Source of the DNA: Diogma glabrata
Taxonomy: Eukaryota > Arthropoda > Insecta > Diptera > Cylindrotomidae
Assembly: GCA_963693315.1 (NCBI GenBank)
Contig: OY856186.1
Location: 97,434,556 to 97,498,555 of the forward strand
Length of the DNA: 64,000 nt
Direction of reading: 5' to 3'
Positions 55,065 through 64,000 of this stretch are shown here, piece by piece (the first letter of the stretch is position 1; the number at the start of each line of letters is the position of its first letter). A program made the position numbers and the translations under genes. The notes under the pieces were generated by a model, which was not told the origin of the DNA, made no database searches, and saw only the letters and a program-made list of their open reading frames with translations.

Positions 55065-57002
55065 TTATGAATGAAGTATTTTATGACGGTTTTTAATTTT
55101 AAAAAGGGGGCTGTACACTGGACCTCTGTCGTTGTTGATTAAATCTTCTTCTTTTTCTTGTTGGATATAGTAAGATTCTATTATCTCTAGCTTCCTGTTG
55201 TCGCGGACTGGGTGTAAAAGTTTTAAATTGCTGTTGTTGATTATGTGGTTGTGATCTACGATGTGTTTGGCTACTGCTGATTTATCGAAATTGGCTTTAA
55301 CGTTTGTATGTTCTTTAAATCTTGTGATAATTTGTCTTTTTGATGATCCGATATATTTCTTACTACATCCTGAGCAACTGATCTCATAAACTCCATTTTG
55401 GCAATGTTGTGGGATTTTATCTTTATTGTTGGTAAGTATACTGGATAATTTTTGATCTGTTGTTGGTATTAGCTCTACTTTGCGGCGTTTGAATATATTT
55501 TTCAGCTTTGTAGAGACTCGCGGATCAAAACTAACCTTTTCCCTCTTTTTAATTTCGGTGGTTGAAGTCAAAGCTGTGGTGTCCCGTATTACTTTTATCT
55601 TTTTGGCTTTCTTTACAAGGGTGTCAATGTGAAAGCTATTAAATCCATTAACATTGGCGATACGTTTAATGTTTTCTTCCTCTTTCGAATAACATATTGG
55701 GCTGAGTGGAATATTTATTAGACGATGTACCATGCTTCTGAATGCTGCCATTTTGTGTTGCCATGGGTGATTCGAATCTACTGTTATGAAACGATCTGTG
55801 GTAGTGGATTTCCTATAAATATCAAATTCAACTCTTCCATTATTTCGGCTGAGAAGCAGATCTAAAAATGGGAGCTTTCCTTCTTGTTCCTCTTCATAAG
55901 TAAATTTGATTGACTCATATTTGCTATTGATGGTTTTCAAGACTTTCCTTAGCTGTTGTTTTTTCATGATCACTAATACATCGTCTACATATCTTCCCCA
56001 AAACTTGAATTCGAATTCTTTATTTATTGAAACTTCCAATTCTGACATCAACGCTTCGGCTACAAAAGGTGATAGTGAGTTGCCCATAGAAGTACCAGAA
56101 GTTTGTTTGTATATATTTTCATTAAATTGGAAGTAACTGTTGTTCATACACTCTTTTAAAGCTTCAATATAAACCTCTGTTGTATTCTTTGGTATTTTGT
56201 TAGTTATCAACCACTTTTCGATTATATTAGTGGCTTTGTTGACTGGTACGCTAGGAAATAGTGCGCTGACATCAAGTGACACTAAGATCTCGTTATCCTC
56301 TAGTTTTACATCTTTTATTTTGTCAACTACGTCTAGTGAATTTTTAACTGCTAAAGATGGAAAAGCTGGTATCTTTTTGAACTCTTCGACCAGCCATTTT
56401 GAAATTTTTTTTTTCTTTTCGAACGGTGAATTATTGTTTGACACGATAGGGCGCATGGATTTGCCAATTTTGTGTATTTTAGGTAATGCATACAATCTTG
56501 GAAGAGTTGGGTTCGATACATTTAGCTTCCATTTCAGTGATGCATTATTTAGTGTGCTGGCAATCTTTTTTCGTAGGGTTACTGCTTTTCTTTGTAGTTG
56601 GTTGATTGGATTAGAGTTGTGTAACTGATATGGTCCCTCAGCAAGTAGTGTTTCCACTCTTGTGAGATAGTCACTTTTATCTAGTATCACTAACGAATTT
56701 CCTTTGTCAGCCTTAGTGTAGATGCAATCTTTTGTTTTTAGCGATTTTATAACACTGCTTATTTTCTGGAAATCCGAGTTTGACTTTTGTGGGTTTTGGA
56801 TGACATTGTTGATAACTTTTTTTGATTCTAATCTGACAGTATTCCTTTCTTCGGCTTCTATGTGTTTACATGCATGTTCTAGATCTGCTACTATATTTAT
56901 TACAGGTAATGTGTTGTTTTGTACGGCAAAATTTAACCCTTTGTTTAATAAGTTTAGTTCTTCTGGTTCTATTGTTTGTGATGATAAATTTTTAACATAA
57001 AT
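55065..57002 (-). CDS. PLE-b copy A: RT plus GIY-YIG endonuclease, 5'-truncated
   Basis: Open from the junction (57002) to a stop at 55065, about 645 codons with no ATG in the first 100; the amino end is lost. Penelope-type protein: reverse transcriptase joined to a GIY-YIG nuclease. Visible: IYTKADKGNSLVILDKSDY (RT0/1), LPRLYALPKIHKIGKSMRP (RT2a), ILVSLDVSALFPSVPVN (RT3/A), [16 protein letters not shown] (B), WGRYVDDVLVIMKK (C, active site intact), KLPFLDLLLSR (D). The nuclease region reads GVYEISCSGCSKKYIGSSKR then FKEHTNVK, with the CxC-linked GVYEI and KYIG core and R and H in place. It ends PVYSPLFKIKNRHKI. No internal stop seen. Confidence 0.92.
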   Translation of the reverse strand: MYVKNLSSQTIEPEELNLLNKGLNFAVQNNTLPVINIVADLEHACKHIEAEERNTVRLESKKVINNVIQNPQKSNSDFQKISSVIKSLKTKDCIYTKADKGNSLVILDKSDYLTRVETLLAEGPYQLHNSNPINQLQRKAVTLRKKIASTLNNASLKWKLNVSNPTLPRLYALPKIHKIGKSMRPIVSNNNSPFEKKKKISKWLVEEFKKIPAFPSLAVKNSLDVVDKIKDVKLEDNEILVSLDVSALFPSVPVNKATNIIEKWLITNKIPKNTTEVYIEALKECMNNSYFQFNENIYKQTSGTSMGNSLSPFVAEALMSELEVSINKEFEFKFWGRYVDDVLVIMKKQQLRKVLKTINSKYESIKFTYEEEQEGKLPFLDLLLSRNNGRVEFDIYRKSTTTDRFITVDSNHPWQHKMAAFRSMVHRLINIPLSPICYSKEEENIKRIANVNGFNSFHIDTLVKKAKKIKVIRDTTALTSTTEIKKREKVSFDPRVSTKLKNIFKRRKVELIPTTDQKLSSILTNNKDKIPQHCQNGVYEISCSGCSKKYIGSSKRQIITRFKEHTNVKANFDKSAVAKHIVDHNHIINNSNLKLLHPVRDNRKLEIIESYYIQQEKEEDLINNDRGPVYSPLFKIKNRHKILHS

Positions 57003-58685
57003 ATTTACAAAAGCAAAAAGGAATACCTCAGTGAGTGCATCAAATCAAGATTTTCGAAGCTAGCAGGGATAGAATTAGACTTATATAAAATGCACACGGA
57101 TTTTTTATGGAACAAACTTATGGATGAAGACGAGTATAAAGAATTTCAAGACTGGTACACCAATACAAATGCAATATTAGAACACAAATTAAGATCAAAA
57201 AATAGTGTAATCAACAAAAAACTAAAAAGATTAATAGAACCTAAACAAATTAAAAAATCCGAGCCATTAATTGTTTCGGAATATGTTATGCAAATCCATG
57301 CGCCCTATCGTGTCAAACAATAATTCACCGTTCGAAAAAAAAAAAAATTTCAAAATGGCTGGTCGAAGAGTTCAAAAAGATACCAGCTTTTCCATCTTTA
57401 GCAGTTAAAAATTCACTAGACGTAGTTGACAAAATAAAAGATGTAAAACTAGAGGATAACGAGATCTTAGTGTCACTTGATGTCAGCGCACTATTTCCTA
57501 GCGTACCAGTCAACAAAGCCATTAATATAATCGAAAAGTGGTTGATAACTAACAAAATACCAAAGAATACAACAGAGGTTTATATTGAAGCTTTAAAAGA
57601 GTGTATGAACAACAGTTACTTCCAATTTAATGAAAATATATACAAACAAACTTCTGGTACTTCTATGGGCAACTCACTATCACCTTTTGTAGCCGAAGCG
57701 TTGATGTCAGAATTGGAAGTTTCAATAAATAAAGAATTCGACTTCAAGTTTTGGGGAAGATATGTAGACGATGTATTAGTGATCATGAAAAAACAACAGC
57801 TAAGGAAAGTCTTGAAAACCATCAATAGCAAATATGAGTCAATCAAATTTACTTATGAAGAGGAACAAGAGGGAAAGCTCCCATTTTTAGATCTGCTTCT
57901 CAGCCGAAATAATGGAAGAGTTGAATTTGATATTTATAGGAAATCCACTACCACAGATCGTTTCATAACAGTAGATTCGAATCACCCATGGCAACACAAA
58001 ATGGCAGCATTCAGAAGCATGGTACATCGTCTAATAAATATTCCACTCAGCCCAATATGTTATTCGAAAGAGGAAGAAAACATTAAACGTATCGCCAATG
58101 TTAATGGATGTAATAGCTTTCACATTGACACCCTTGTAAAGAAAGCCAAAAAGATAAAAGTAATACGAGACACCACAGCTTTGACTTCAACCACCGAAAT
58201 TAAAAAGAGGGAAAAGGTTAGTTTTGATCCGCGAGTCTCTACAAAGCTGAAAAATATATTCAAACGCCGCAAAGTAGAGCTAATACCAACAACAGATCAA
58301 AAATTATCCAGTATACTTACCAACAATAAAGATAAAATCCCACAACATTGCCAAAATGGAGTTTATGAGATCAGTTGCTCAGGATGTAGTAAGAAATATA
58401 TCGGATCATCAAAAAGACAAATTATCACAAGATTTAAAGAACATACAAACGTTAAAGCCAATTTCGATAAATCAGCAGTAGCCAAACACATCGTAGATCA
58501 CAACCACATAATCAACAACAGCAATTTAAAACTTTTACACCCAGTCCGCGACAACAGGAAGCTAGAGATAATAGAATCTTACTATATCCAATAAGAAAAA
58601 GAAGAAGATTTAATCAACAACGACAGAGGTCCAGTGTACAGCCCCCTTTTTAAAATTAAAAACCGTCATAAAATACTTCATTCAT
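57003..58685 (+). pseudogene. PLE-b copy B: RT/GIY-YIG, internally deleted
   Basis: 57003-57323 supplies the amino region absent from copy A (IYKSKKEYLSECIKSRFSKL, then FLWNKLMDEDEYKEFQDWY). At about 57290 it jumps, out of frame, to the sequence of RT2a, so roughly 0.9-1.0 kb is deleted relative to copy A. A length change in the A-run near 57335 shifts the frame, after which 57345-58594 is collinear with copy A including the intact YVDDVLVI. The GIY-YIG part is complete, but a CAA-to-TAA change (58592-58594) ends it about 30 residues early. Few other differences, so copies A and B are close relatives. Confidence 0.88.
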
Positions 58686-58907
58686 AAATTCACTAATAAT
58701 TAAATTAAAATTTTTTCTCTCCGTTACGCCTTCATTTGTCCTGTTCATAATAAGTTGTTAAATTTTATATCCACAATCTTTGTCAATGGGATAAACCCAC
58801 TAGCTTTAATTACTTTTTAACGTTAATTACTTTAAGATCCATAGTTTTGTTTTTGTATATAAATAGTCATTGATGTTCAGTTTAGTTTAGTTTAGAAAAC
58901 AATTAAC

Positions 58908-58943
58908 CCAAGAAGAAGGTCTCTTAGAGACAGAAAATATTTG
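58908..58943 (+). ncRNA. Hammerhead-like hairpin, PLE-b copy B
   Basis: Plus-strand copy of the 54811-54846 motif: AAGAAGAAGGTCTC, TTA, GAGACAGAAAATATTTGG. Confidence 0.4.
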
Positions 58944-59410
58944 GTGTTACAATAAAAAGTTTTTGAAGTGAAAAAAGACGTTGTTTTACTCTGTATTACT
59001 CTTCTTTAAAAGTATCAAATTCACTAACATTTCTATTTTATTTTAGTTTGTATCAAAATTATAAAACAAAATATATTATACTAATAATGATTTTAAATAA
59101 AATGGCGATTGAAGATTTCATATTTGCAATATCAAAGTTTGGCGTCTCGTGGTGTTTTATTTGTGCAAATTTTATATAAACTTTAAGGAAAAACAATCAT
59201 TATTTTTCACAACTTTATTGTAAAATAAATAATAATAATAAATACATATTGGTATAATTTTACATTGATTGTATATAAATTATTATAACATAAAATATAT
59301 TTTAAGATTGATATTCGTTCAATAAAATGGCGGTTGAATATTTTCACAATCAAAAATTATTTATATCTTAAAAAATTTTCCAAAACATAAACTTGATTTT
59401 TACAAAAAAC

Positions 59411-60055
59411 CAGGGTTGCAACGCATAATACGGTAACGTATAAAACACGTATTATACGTACGTATAAAACACACAATTATTTACGTTTTATACCGTATTA
59501 AAGTAAAATCCCTTATAAATAAAAATACATTTATATAATATTATCGCGGGCGTATTATTCATCGTACTCGTGATATTTAATATTTATAAAGCCTAGATTT
59601 CTGAATTAATAGGAACAGTTGCTTTAGAAAATATAGCGTCGTCATGATAATTTCTTACCCAACTATTCCTATTAGATCAGAAAACTTCCACATTTAACGT
59701 AAATGCTTCTTTTCAAAAGATAATTATTTGTTTTCAAAACCAATTTAGTCTACATTAATTTGACATATCCAACCATACCTATTATTCATCAATGACCAAA
59801 ATTGAATTTACTCAATAAAGTTCTCACTAAACTTTTTCGTTTAACGTAAATACATATTTTAACTATTACAACTTTTGTATAAAAAGAAGATTTCATCTGC
59901 AAGAACCTGATATTTTCAAACTGCGCCTATTAATTAGAAGTGGTGCAACCCGGATTCACACAACAAAATTTCTTAAAAACATCTCTCTAATAATCCCTAA
60001 TAATTTCCCTAACTGCCTAACTGCTATGAAAAAAACGACATTTATTCTGCAACAA
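59411..60055. mobile_element. Truncated mirror copy of hAT3
   Basis: Starts CAGGGTTGCAACGCATAATA, preceded by the duplicated CAAAAAAC, and runs as the reverse complement of 41022-41666. It stops at 60055 where gypsy-2-associated sequence begins, so hAT3 was cut by the palindrome breakpoint. Confidence 0.88.
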
Positions 60056-60214
60056 TAATTCAAAATAGTAATATATTCATTATATGAATTTTAACTAAAT
60101 TATAAGACAATTATAATTTTTTTTTATTTTGAAAAAAAAAAATATAATACAAAGTTCTTATACATTTATTATATAAATTTGTACAAATTTGTTTTTTTTT
60201 ATTTCTGTACATAT

Positions 60215-61479
60215 TTAAATATCGAATTCGTTTTTAAATTTTTTCAATCGATTATTATGAACTGTTTTTAATGTTTTTCCAATCTCAATTATTGAATTTT
60301 CTTCTGTTAAGATTTCATTAATTTTATAAGGTCCTAACCACAATGGAGAAAGTTTTCCTTTACGATTTTCATTTTTTAATAAAACTAATTCACCTTGAAT
60401 AAATTTCGTAGGGTTGATAGAATTATCATATAAAATTTTAGATCGTTCTTTAGAATTAACTATATTAGATTTTGCTATGTCAAAAGAGTTTTGCATTTTA
60501 AAGTTTAATTGTTTAACGTAATCATCATGATTATATAGTGGTTGAATGGTTTTTAGAAATGACGATGGAATGATAGGTTTATGACCAAATAATAATTCAT
60601 AAGGCATAAATTTAGTAACACTATGTGGTGTACTATTATAACAAAACATAGCATATGGAATCCAATTATCCCAATCGTTTTTATCTAAATTTGTGTAATT
60701 TCGTGGATAATTTGCAAGATTTAAATGACTTTTTTCCAGAGCTCCGTTCGTTTGTGGATGATATGGGGATGTTTTCATTTTATTGATTTTGAAAAGACGT
60801 GTAACATTTGTAAATAGTTTGCTTAAAAAATTACTACCTTGATCTGTCAGTATCGATGTCGGAGCACCGTAAACACAAATAAATTGTTCAACGAATGCAC
60901 GAGCGACGGTTTCGGCTTCTTGATTAGGTAGTGGTATTGCGATACTATACTTTGTCAAATCGTCTTGCATCGTTAGTATATAAGAATTACCATTTACAGT
61001 AACGGGGTTTATTGGTCCTACAATGTCTAATGCAACTCGTTCAAATGGTTGTGATGAAGTGTCAGTAATGACCATTGGCATTTTAGTATTTTTAGAAACT
61101 TTATTTATCTGGCAACTTTTACATGAATTAAGAACCCTTTGATTCGGTTAAACATATTTTTAAAATTGAAATAGCACTTCATGCGGTTGTAGGTACGATT
61201 TATTCCTTGATGTCCACCAAATGGTCCATCATAGAATTGAGAAATAGCAGAATTTATATCGGTTTCTGAAGTAATCTCTACAATATTTGAATTATTTTGC
61301 AAATCTTCGTTTATTTCGTCATTCGACACAGACATATCGATCATTTTATCTTCATTATTCTTAGCTTGAGCACGAGTTACAACATTTATGTTCTTATCAG
61401 TGTCCATTGAAATGCGACTGAGTGCATCTGCAACATTATTTGTTTTACCAGGCAGGAGTGTGACGTACCTCAAAATCAT
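60215..61479 (-). pseudogene. gypsy-2 RNase H end and integrase
   Basis: 61479-61105 carries the RNase H end (NVADALSRISMD), a linker and the start of the HHCC finger (GPFGGHQGINRTYNRMKCYF); a frameshift near 61130 disrupts the two cysteines. 61081-60215 carries the catalytic core: ERVALDIVGPINPVTVNG, ILTDQGSNFLSKLF and YHPQTNGALEKSHLNLANY (D, D, E) and an end domain (LSPLWLGPYKINEIL). Two frameshifts relative to one pol frame, so dead, although the integrase core itself is open for 288 codons. Confidence 0.88.
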
Positions 61480-62690
61480 ATGATTCCAACTTTAATCGCC
61501 AACGTGTTAACCGTGATGATGGGTTTTTAATATTCCACAGCCACTTTAGTGGCTTGTGATCAGTTATTATAATAAAGTGTCTGCCAAAAACATATGGGCG
61601 GAACTGTTCGATTCCCCAAACAATCGCTAATAGCTCTTTTTCAACTGTAGCATAATTTTTTTCTGCTGAATTAAGTGTTCGACTTGCATAAGCTATGGGT
61701 AGATCTATATTATTGTTAAGTTGGGATAAAAATGCGCCTAAAGCCAAATTACTTGCATCACAAGTAATGTGAAATTCTTTTTCATAGTTAGGGTACTGCA
61801 AGATGGGTGATGAAATTAAAAGTTTGCGAAGTTCTTCGAAAGCTTGGTCACAAAATACATCCCATTTGAAAGTAGAATTTTTTTTTAACAATCGTAAAAG
61901 TGGCGACACAATATGAGAAAAATTGGGAATAAACCGCCTATAATAACCCGCAAAGCCAATAAATGATTTAATATCTTTTGCAGTTTTCGGAACAGGATAA
62001 TTAACTACAACTTCAATTTTTTTCGGATCGGGCCGAATGCCGTAATTGGAAACTACATGGCCAAGGAAACTGACTTCTTTTTTTAGAAAATGGCATTTAC
62101 TCAAATTTAGTTTTAGGTTATATAACCGGAGATTGTTAAAAACTTCTATCAACTTATTATTATGATCCTTTAGATTTCTTCCACAAATAATAATATCGTC
62201 GAGGTAAACCAAACACTTGATTCCATTCAAACCTGTCAGAACATTATTCATGAGACGTTGAAACGTCGCAGGTGCCCCTTTTAGTCCTTGTGGCATTCTT
62301 AAATATTGGTAATGACCTTTTTGAGTACTGAACGCTGTTTTTGGTTTATCCTTTGGATCGAGTGGAACTTGATGGTAACCATTTGCCATGTCTATTGATG
62401 AAAAGTATGTTGAGCTTCCTAATTGATCTAGTATGTCAATAATATTAGGTAATGGAAATACATCATTCGTCGTTGCTTCGTTAAGCTTTCTGAAATCAAT
62501 AACAATACGCCATTTTTGTTTATTCAGATCATCCGATTTTTTTGGGATTATTAATAATGGAAAATTCCATGGAGAATTAGATGGCTCTATTATTCCATCG
62601 CTCAACATTTGGTCTATCTGTTTATCAATTTCAGGTTTAATTGACTCTGGTAACCTATATCGCCTCTTGTATATTGGTTTAATTTTTAAA
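61445..62690 (-). pseudogene. gypsy-2 RT and RNase H
   Basis: Starts within RT (KPIYKRRYRLPESIKPEID, near 62670). Motifs: PSNSPWNFPLLIIPKKSDD, VIDFRKLNEATTND, SIDMANGYHQVPLDPKD, MPQGLKGAPATFQRLM, the active site CLVYLDDIIICGR (about 62210), ITCDASNLALGAFLSQ and KNYATVEKELLAIVWGIEQF (RNase H), and SSRLTRWRLKLESYDFEV. The frame breaks at about 61470; the next frame continues with GKTNNVADALSRI. RT catalytic residues look kept. The 17.6/gypsy-like SRL-RWRL-LE signature is present. Confidence 0.88.
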
Positions 62691-63151
62691 AAAAAATAAT
62701 AAGGTGTTATTTCCAGTTGTGTCTACATTGCCATTAATTAATAAATAATTAATTGCCATTAATTAATAAGAATTAATAGAATTAATTAATATTGACTTTC
62801 GTAGAGAGTAGACGTTTTTTTTAATCGCTCGCATTAATATTTTGTTCAAATTAATTAAAAATAGTTGTTTAATTAAAATAATAATTTTTATTCGTATGTT
62901 GTGTTCTATTTTTGAGTAGAGTTGATAGTTTTCTGGTTTCGGCAATTATAATTAAAGAAATTAAAGTGATAGCTAAGTTTCATAAAGTCGTAAAATATTC
63001 TAACGAAATCTAAAACATCTAAATATATGTACAGTAAAACTGGTAAACATAAATGAAATTTATCTCAAGGTGTTTGACCTAATTTTTCGAAACCGGTGTA
63101 TTAATTTGTTTTTATTGATTTTTTTATTGCTTTGTTTTGTATCATTTCATA
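62691..63151. other. Non-coding stretch, probable 5' UTR of LINE
   Basis: No gene. ATTGCCATTAATTAATAA is repeated at 62728 and 62753. The distal part may be the 5' UTR of the PHD-finger ORF1 element. Confidence 0.4.
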
Positions 63152-64000
63152 ATGTCAAATTGTTTTTGGTGCGATCGTCCAGCAGAAAATAATGATGAGA
63201 TGTTATCGTGTATGTTTTGCTGTAATATCTTTCATGCAGTACGTTGTGGAGGCTTAACTGAGGAGGCTTGTGCTGCAATTAAGATCGTCAAAAATTTGAA
63301 ATTTGTTTGTGATGACTGCATTGACCATGGTGTTTGTAAATCTTCAAAGCCAACCAATATTGATCGATCATCAAAATCCACACAGATATCTCCGTCAATC
63401 GATACAGCCGGTACATATGGTTTAGGCCTAAGGGATCTAATAAGTAAAATTGATACATTAACTGCTGATGTTGCTACAATCAAGAGTGTTGTTGGGCAAA
63501 GAAATGTTTCTCCAAACACAATTAATGAACCATCTACTTTAAGTCCTAAAAGAAAGAAGCATGCTAGCGAAAGCACATACTCCAATGTTATTGATTTAAA
63601 TGAGAAGTTATCGAATGCAACGACATCTGCTACAACTATAAATACTATAAATAATATAAATGGTGCAAATCATGATCACGTAGGAACAATCAACACACCG
63701 TTACCGATAAAGATTCTTGAGCCAGTTACATGGTTTCATCTCTCAAAATTTGATCCAGCTACTGAAGTGGCGGAAATGATTCCTTGGCTCAACACATTGT
63801 TAAACATAACAAACGTTAGATGTGTTAAACTTGTACCAAAGGATCGTAAATTGGACGAACTATCGTTTACATCATTTAAAATTGGTGTTCTTATGTCTGA
63901 GGTCAAGGTAGATATTCTGAGCCCAACAACTTGGCCGAATAACTTAGTAGTCAAACCATTTGAAGATAGAGTACGTAATAAAGTAAATTTTCGACCACCT
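63152..64000 (+). CDS. LINE ORF1 with PHD finger, cut by window end
   Basis: Starts at the ATG at 63152 and stays open for all 283 codons to the window edge. Residues about 4-57 form a PHD-type C4HC3 finger: CFWC, CMFC, H, C, and FVCDDC. Residues about 94-120 (LRDLISKIDTLTADVATIKS) look like a short coiled coil. Then a basic patch PKRKKHASE and a conserved domain from about 190 (WFHLSKFDPATEVAEMIPWL, VRCVKLVPKDRKLDELSFTS, SPTTWPNNLVVKPFEDRV) seen in ORF1 of CR1/Jockey-like LINEs. It probably binds the LINE RNA. ORF2 should lie beyond the window. No frame break, so it may be a young copy. Confidence 0.82.
   Translation, partial: MSNCFWCDRPAENNDEMLSCMFCCNIFHAVRCGGLTEEACAAIKIVKNLKFVCDDCIDHGVCKSSKPTNIDRSSKSTQISPSIDTAGTYGLGLRDLISKIDTLTADVATIKSVVGQRNVSPNTINEPSTLSPKRKKHASESTYSNVIDLNEKLSNATTSATTINTINNINGANHDHVGTINTPLPIKILEPVTWFHLSKFDPATEVAEMIPWLNTLLNITNVRCVKLVPKDRKLDELSFTSFKIGVLMSEVKVDILSPTTWPNNLVVKPFEDRVRNKVNFRPP

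Larger units (their letters stand above)
54711..59000. mobile_element. Back-to-back PLE pair (PLE-b) in the palindrome arm
   Basis: Two PLE copies in opposite orientation, 3' ends outward, junction near 57003. Copy A (minus, 54711-57002) and copy B (plus, 57003-59000) share sequence over most of their length. The insertion replaced ten bases (TATACCGTAT in the empty copy near 42085) between CTCTTTTAAA and CTTCTTTAAA. The opposite arm at 42070-42100 is empty, so the insertion came after the palindrome formed. No target duplication visible. Confidence 0.92.
41022..60055. repeat. Giant palindrome, ~4.19 kb arms, two insertions in right arm
   Basis: The left arm 41022-45209 is the reverse complement of 45210-60055 once two insertions are discounted: a gypsy element plus one ATAT copy (46066-52444) and an inverted PLE pair (54711-59000). 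Net right-arm length is then about 4,187 bases against 4,188. Both outer ends show TTGTTGCAG/CTGCAACAA and then diverge. Rare differences exist (for example CACATA near 44275 versus CGCATA near 52520; GGCGCTG near 41152 versus GCGCAGT in the mirror), so the arms are not bit-for-bit copies. Confidence 0.93.
60056..62690 (-). mobile_element. 5'-truncated Ty3/gypsy element (gypsy-2)
   Basis: Minus-strand pol fragment from mid RT to the integrase end, followed by about 150 bases that match the palindrome core (45133-45213). Gag, protease and the 5' LTR are missing. Different family from gypsy-1 by protein sequence. Confidence 0.87.

Noticed and set aside
41022..60055. Assembly artefact (read-through hairpin) as full explanation
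   Set aside because: Single-arm insertions with proper target duplication and scattered base differences argue for a real duplication, though read support should still be checked.

Overview
The window looks like insect chromosomal DNA, most likely from a fly (Diptera). It is very AT-rich and intron/host-gene free, and almost every readable protein fragment belongs to a transposable element. The mix (LOA-like non-LTR element with RNase H, Penelope-like elements, Ty3/gypsy with a tRNA-Leu primer site, hAT and pogo/Tigger transposons, a Polinton/Maverick-type DNA polymerase) fits a dipteran repeat-rich region. I found no convincing host gene, rRNA, tRNA gene or CRISPR array.

Layout. 1-7.5 kb: small inverted-repeat elements, a decayed Penelope-like element (PLE, 1.74-3.4 kb) and an RTE-like scrap with a clean target duplication. 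7.5-10.7 kb: a dispersed repeat split by a Tigger element, itself split by a hAT element. 10.8-15.6 kb: two decayed non-LTR retrotransposons. 16.4-20.75 kb: a frameshifted protein-primed family B DNA polymerase of Polinton/Maverick type. 22.9-29.2 kb: a LOA-like retrotransposon on the minus strand, split by a second LINE. 29.6-31.5 kb: two SINE-like repeats and a MITE. 31.56-34.07 kb: a back-to-back PLE pair hosting a hAT that hosts a LINE scrap. 36.9-37.8 kb: three units of a ~328 bp satellite. 40.0-41.7 kb: a hAT-like element.

The most striking structure is a giant palindrome, 41022-60055, axis near 45209/45210. Its left arm is about 4.19 kb. The right arm is the same sequence interrupted by a complete, apparently young Ty3/gypsy element (46066-52440, equal 678 bp LTRs, ATAT target duplication) and by a 4.29 kb pair of inverted PLEs (54711-59000). 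Removing both restores the arm length almost to the base. The axis lies in two inverted copies of an LTR-like sequence that also forms the 3' flank of a second gypsy element at 60.1-62.7 kb. The last kilobase opens a PHD-finger ORF1 of another LINE that runs off the window.

Because elements are nested with recognisable target duplications and empty copies, the order of many events can be read directly: dispersed repeat, then Tigger, then hAT on the left side; hAT, then inverted duplication, then gypsy and PLE insertions on the right side. The only sets of genes that look potentially functional are gag-pol of the gypsy element and one PLE reverse transcriptase/GIY-YIG frame.
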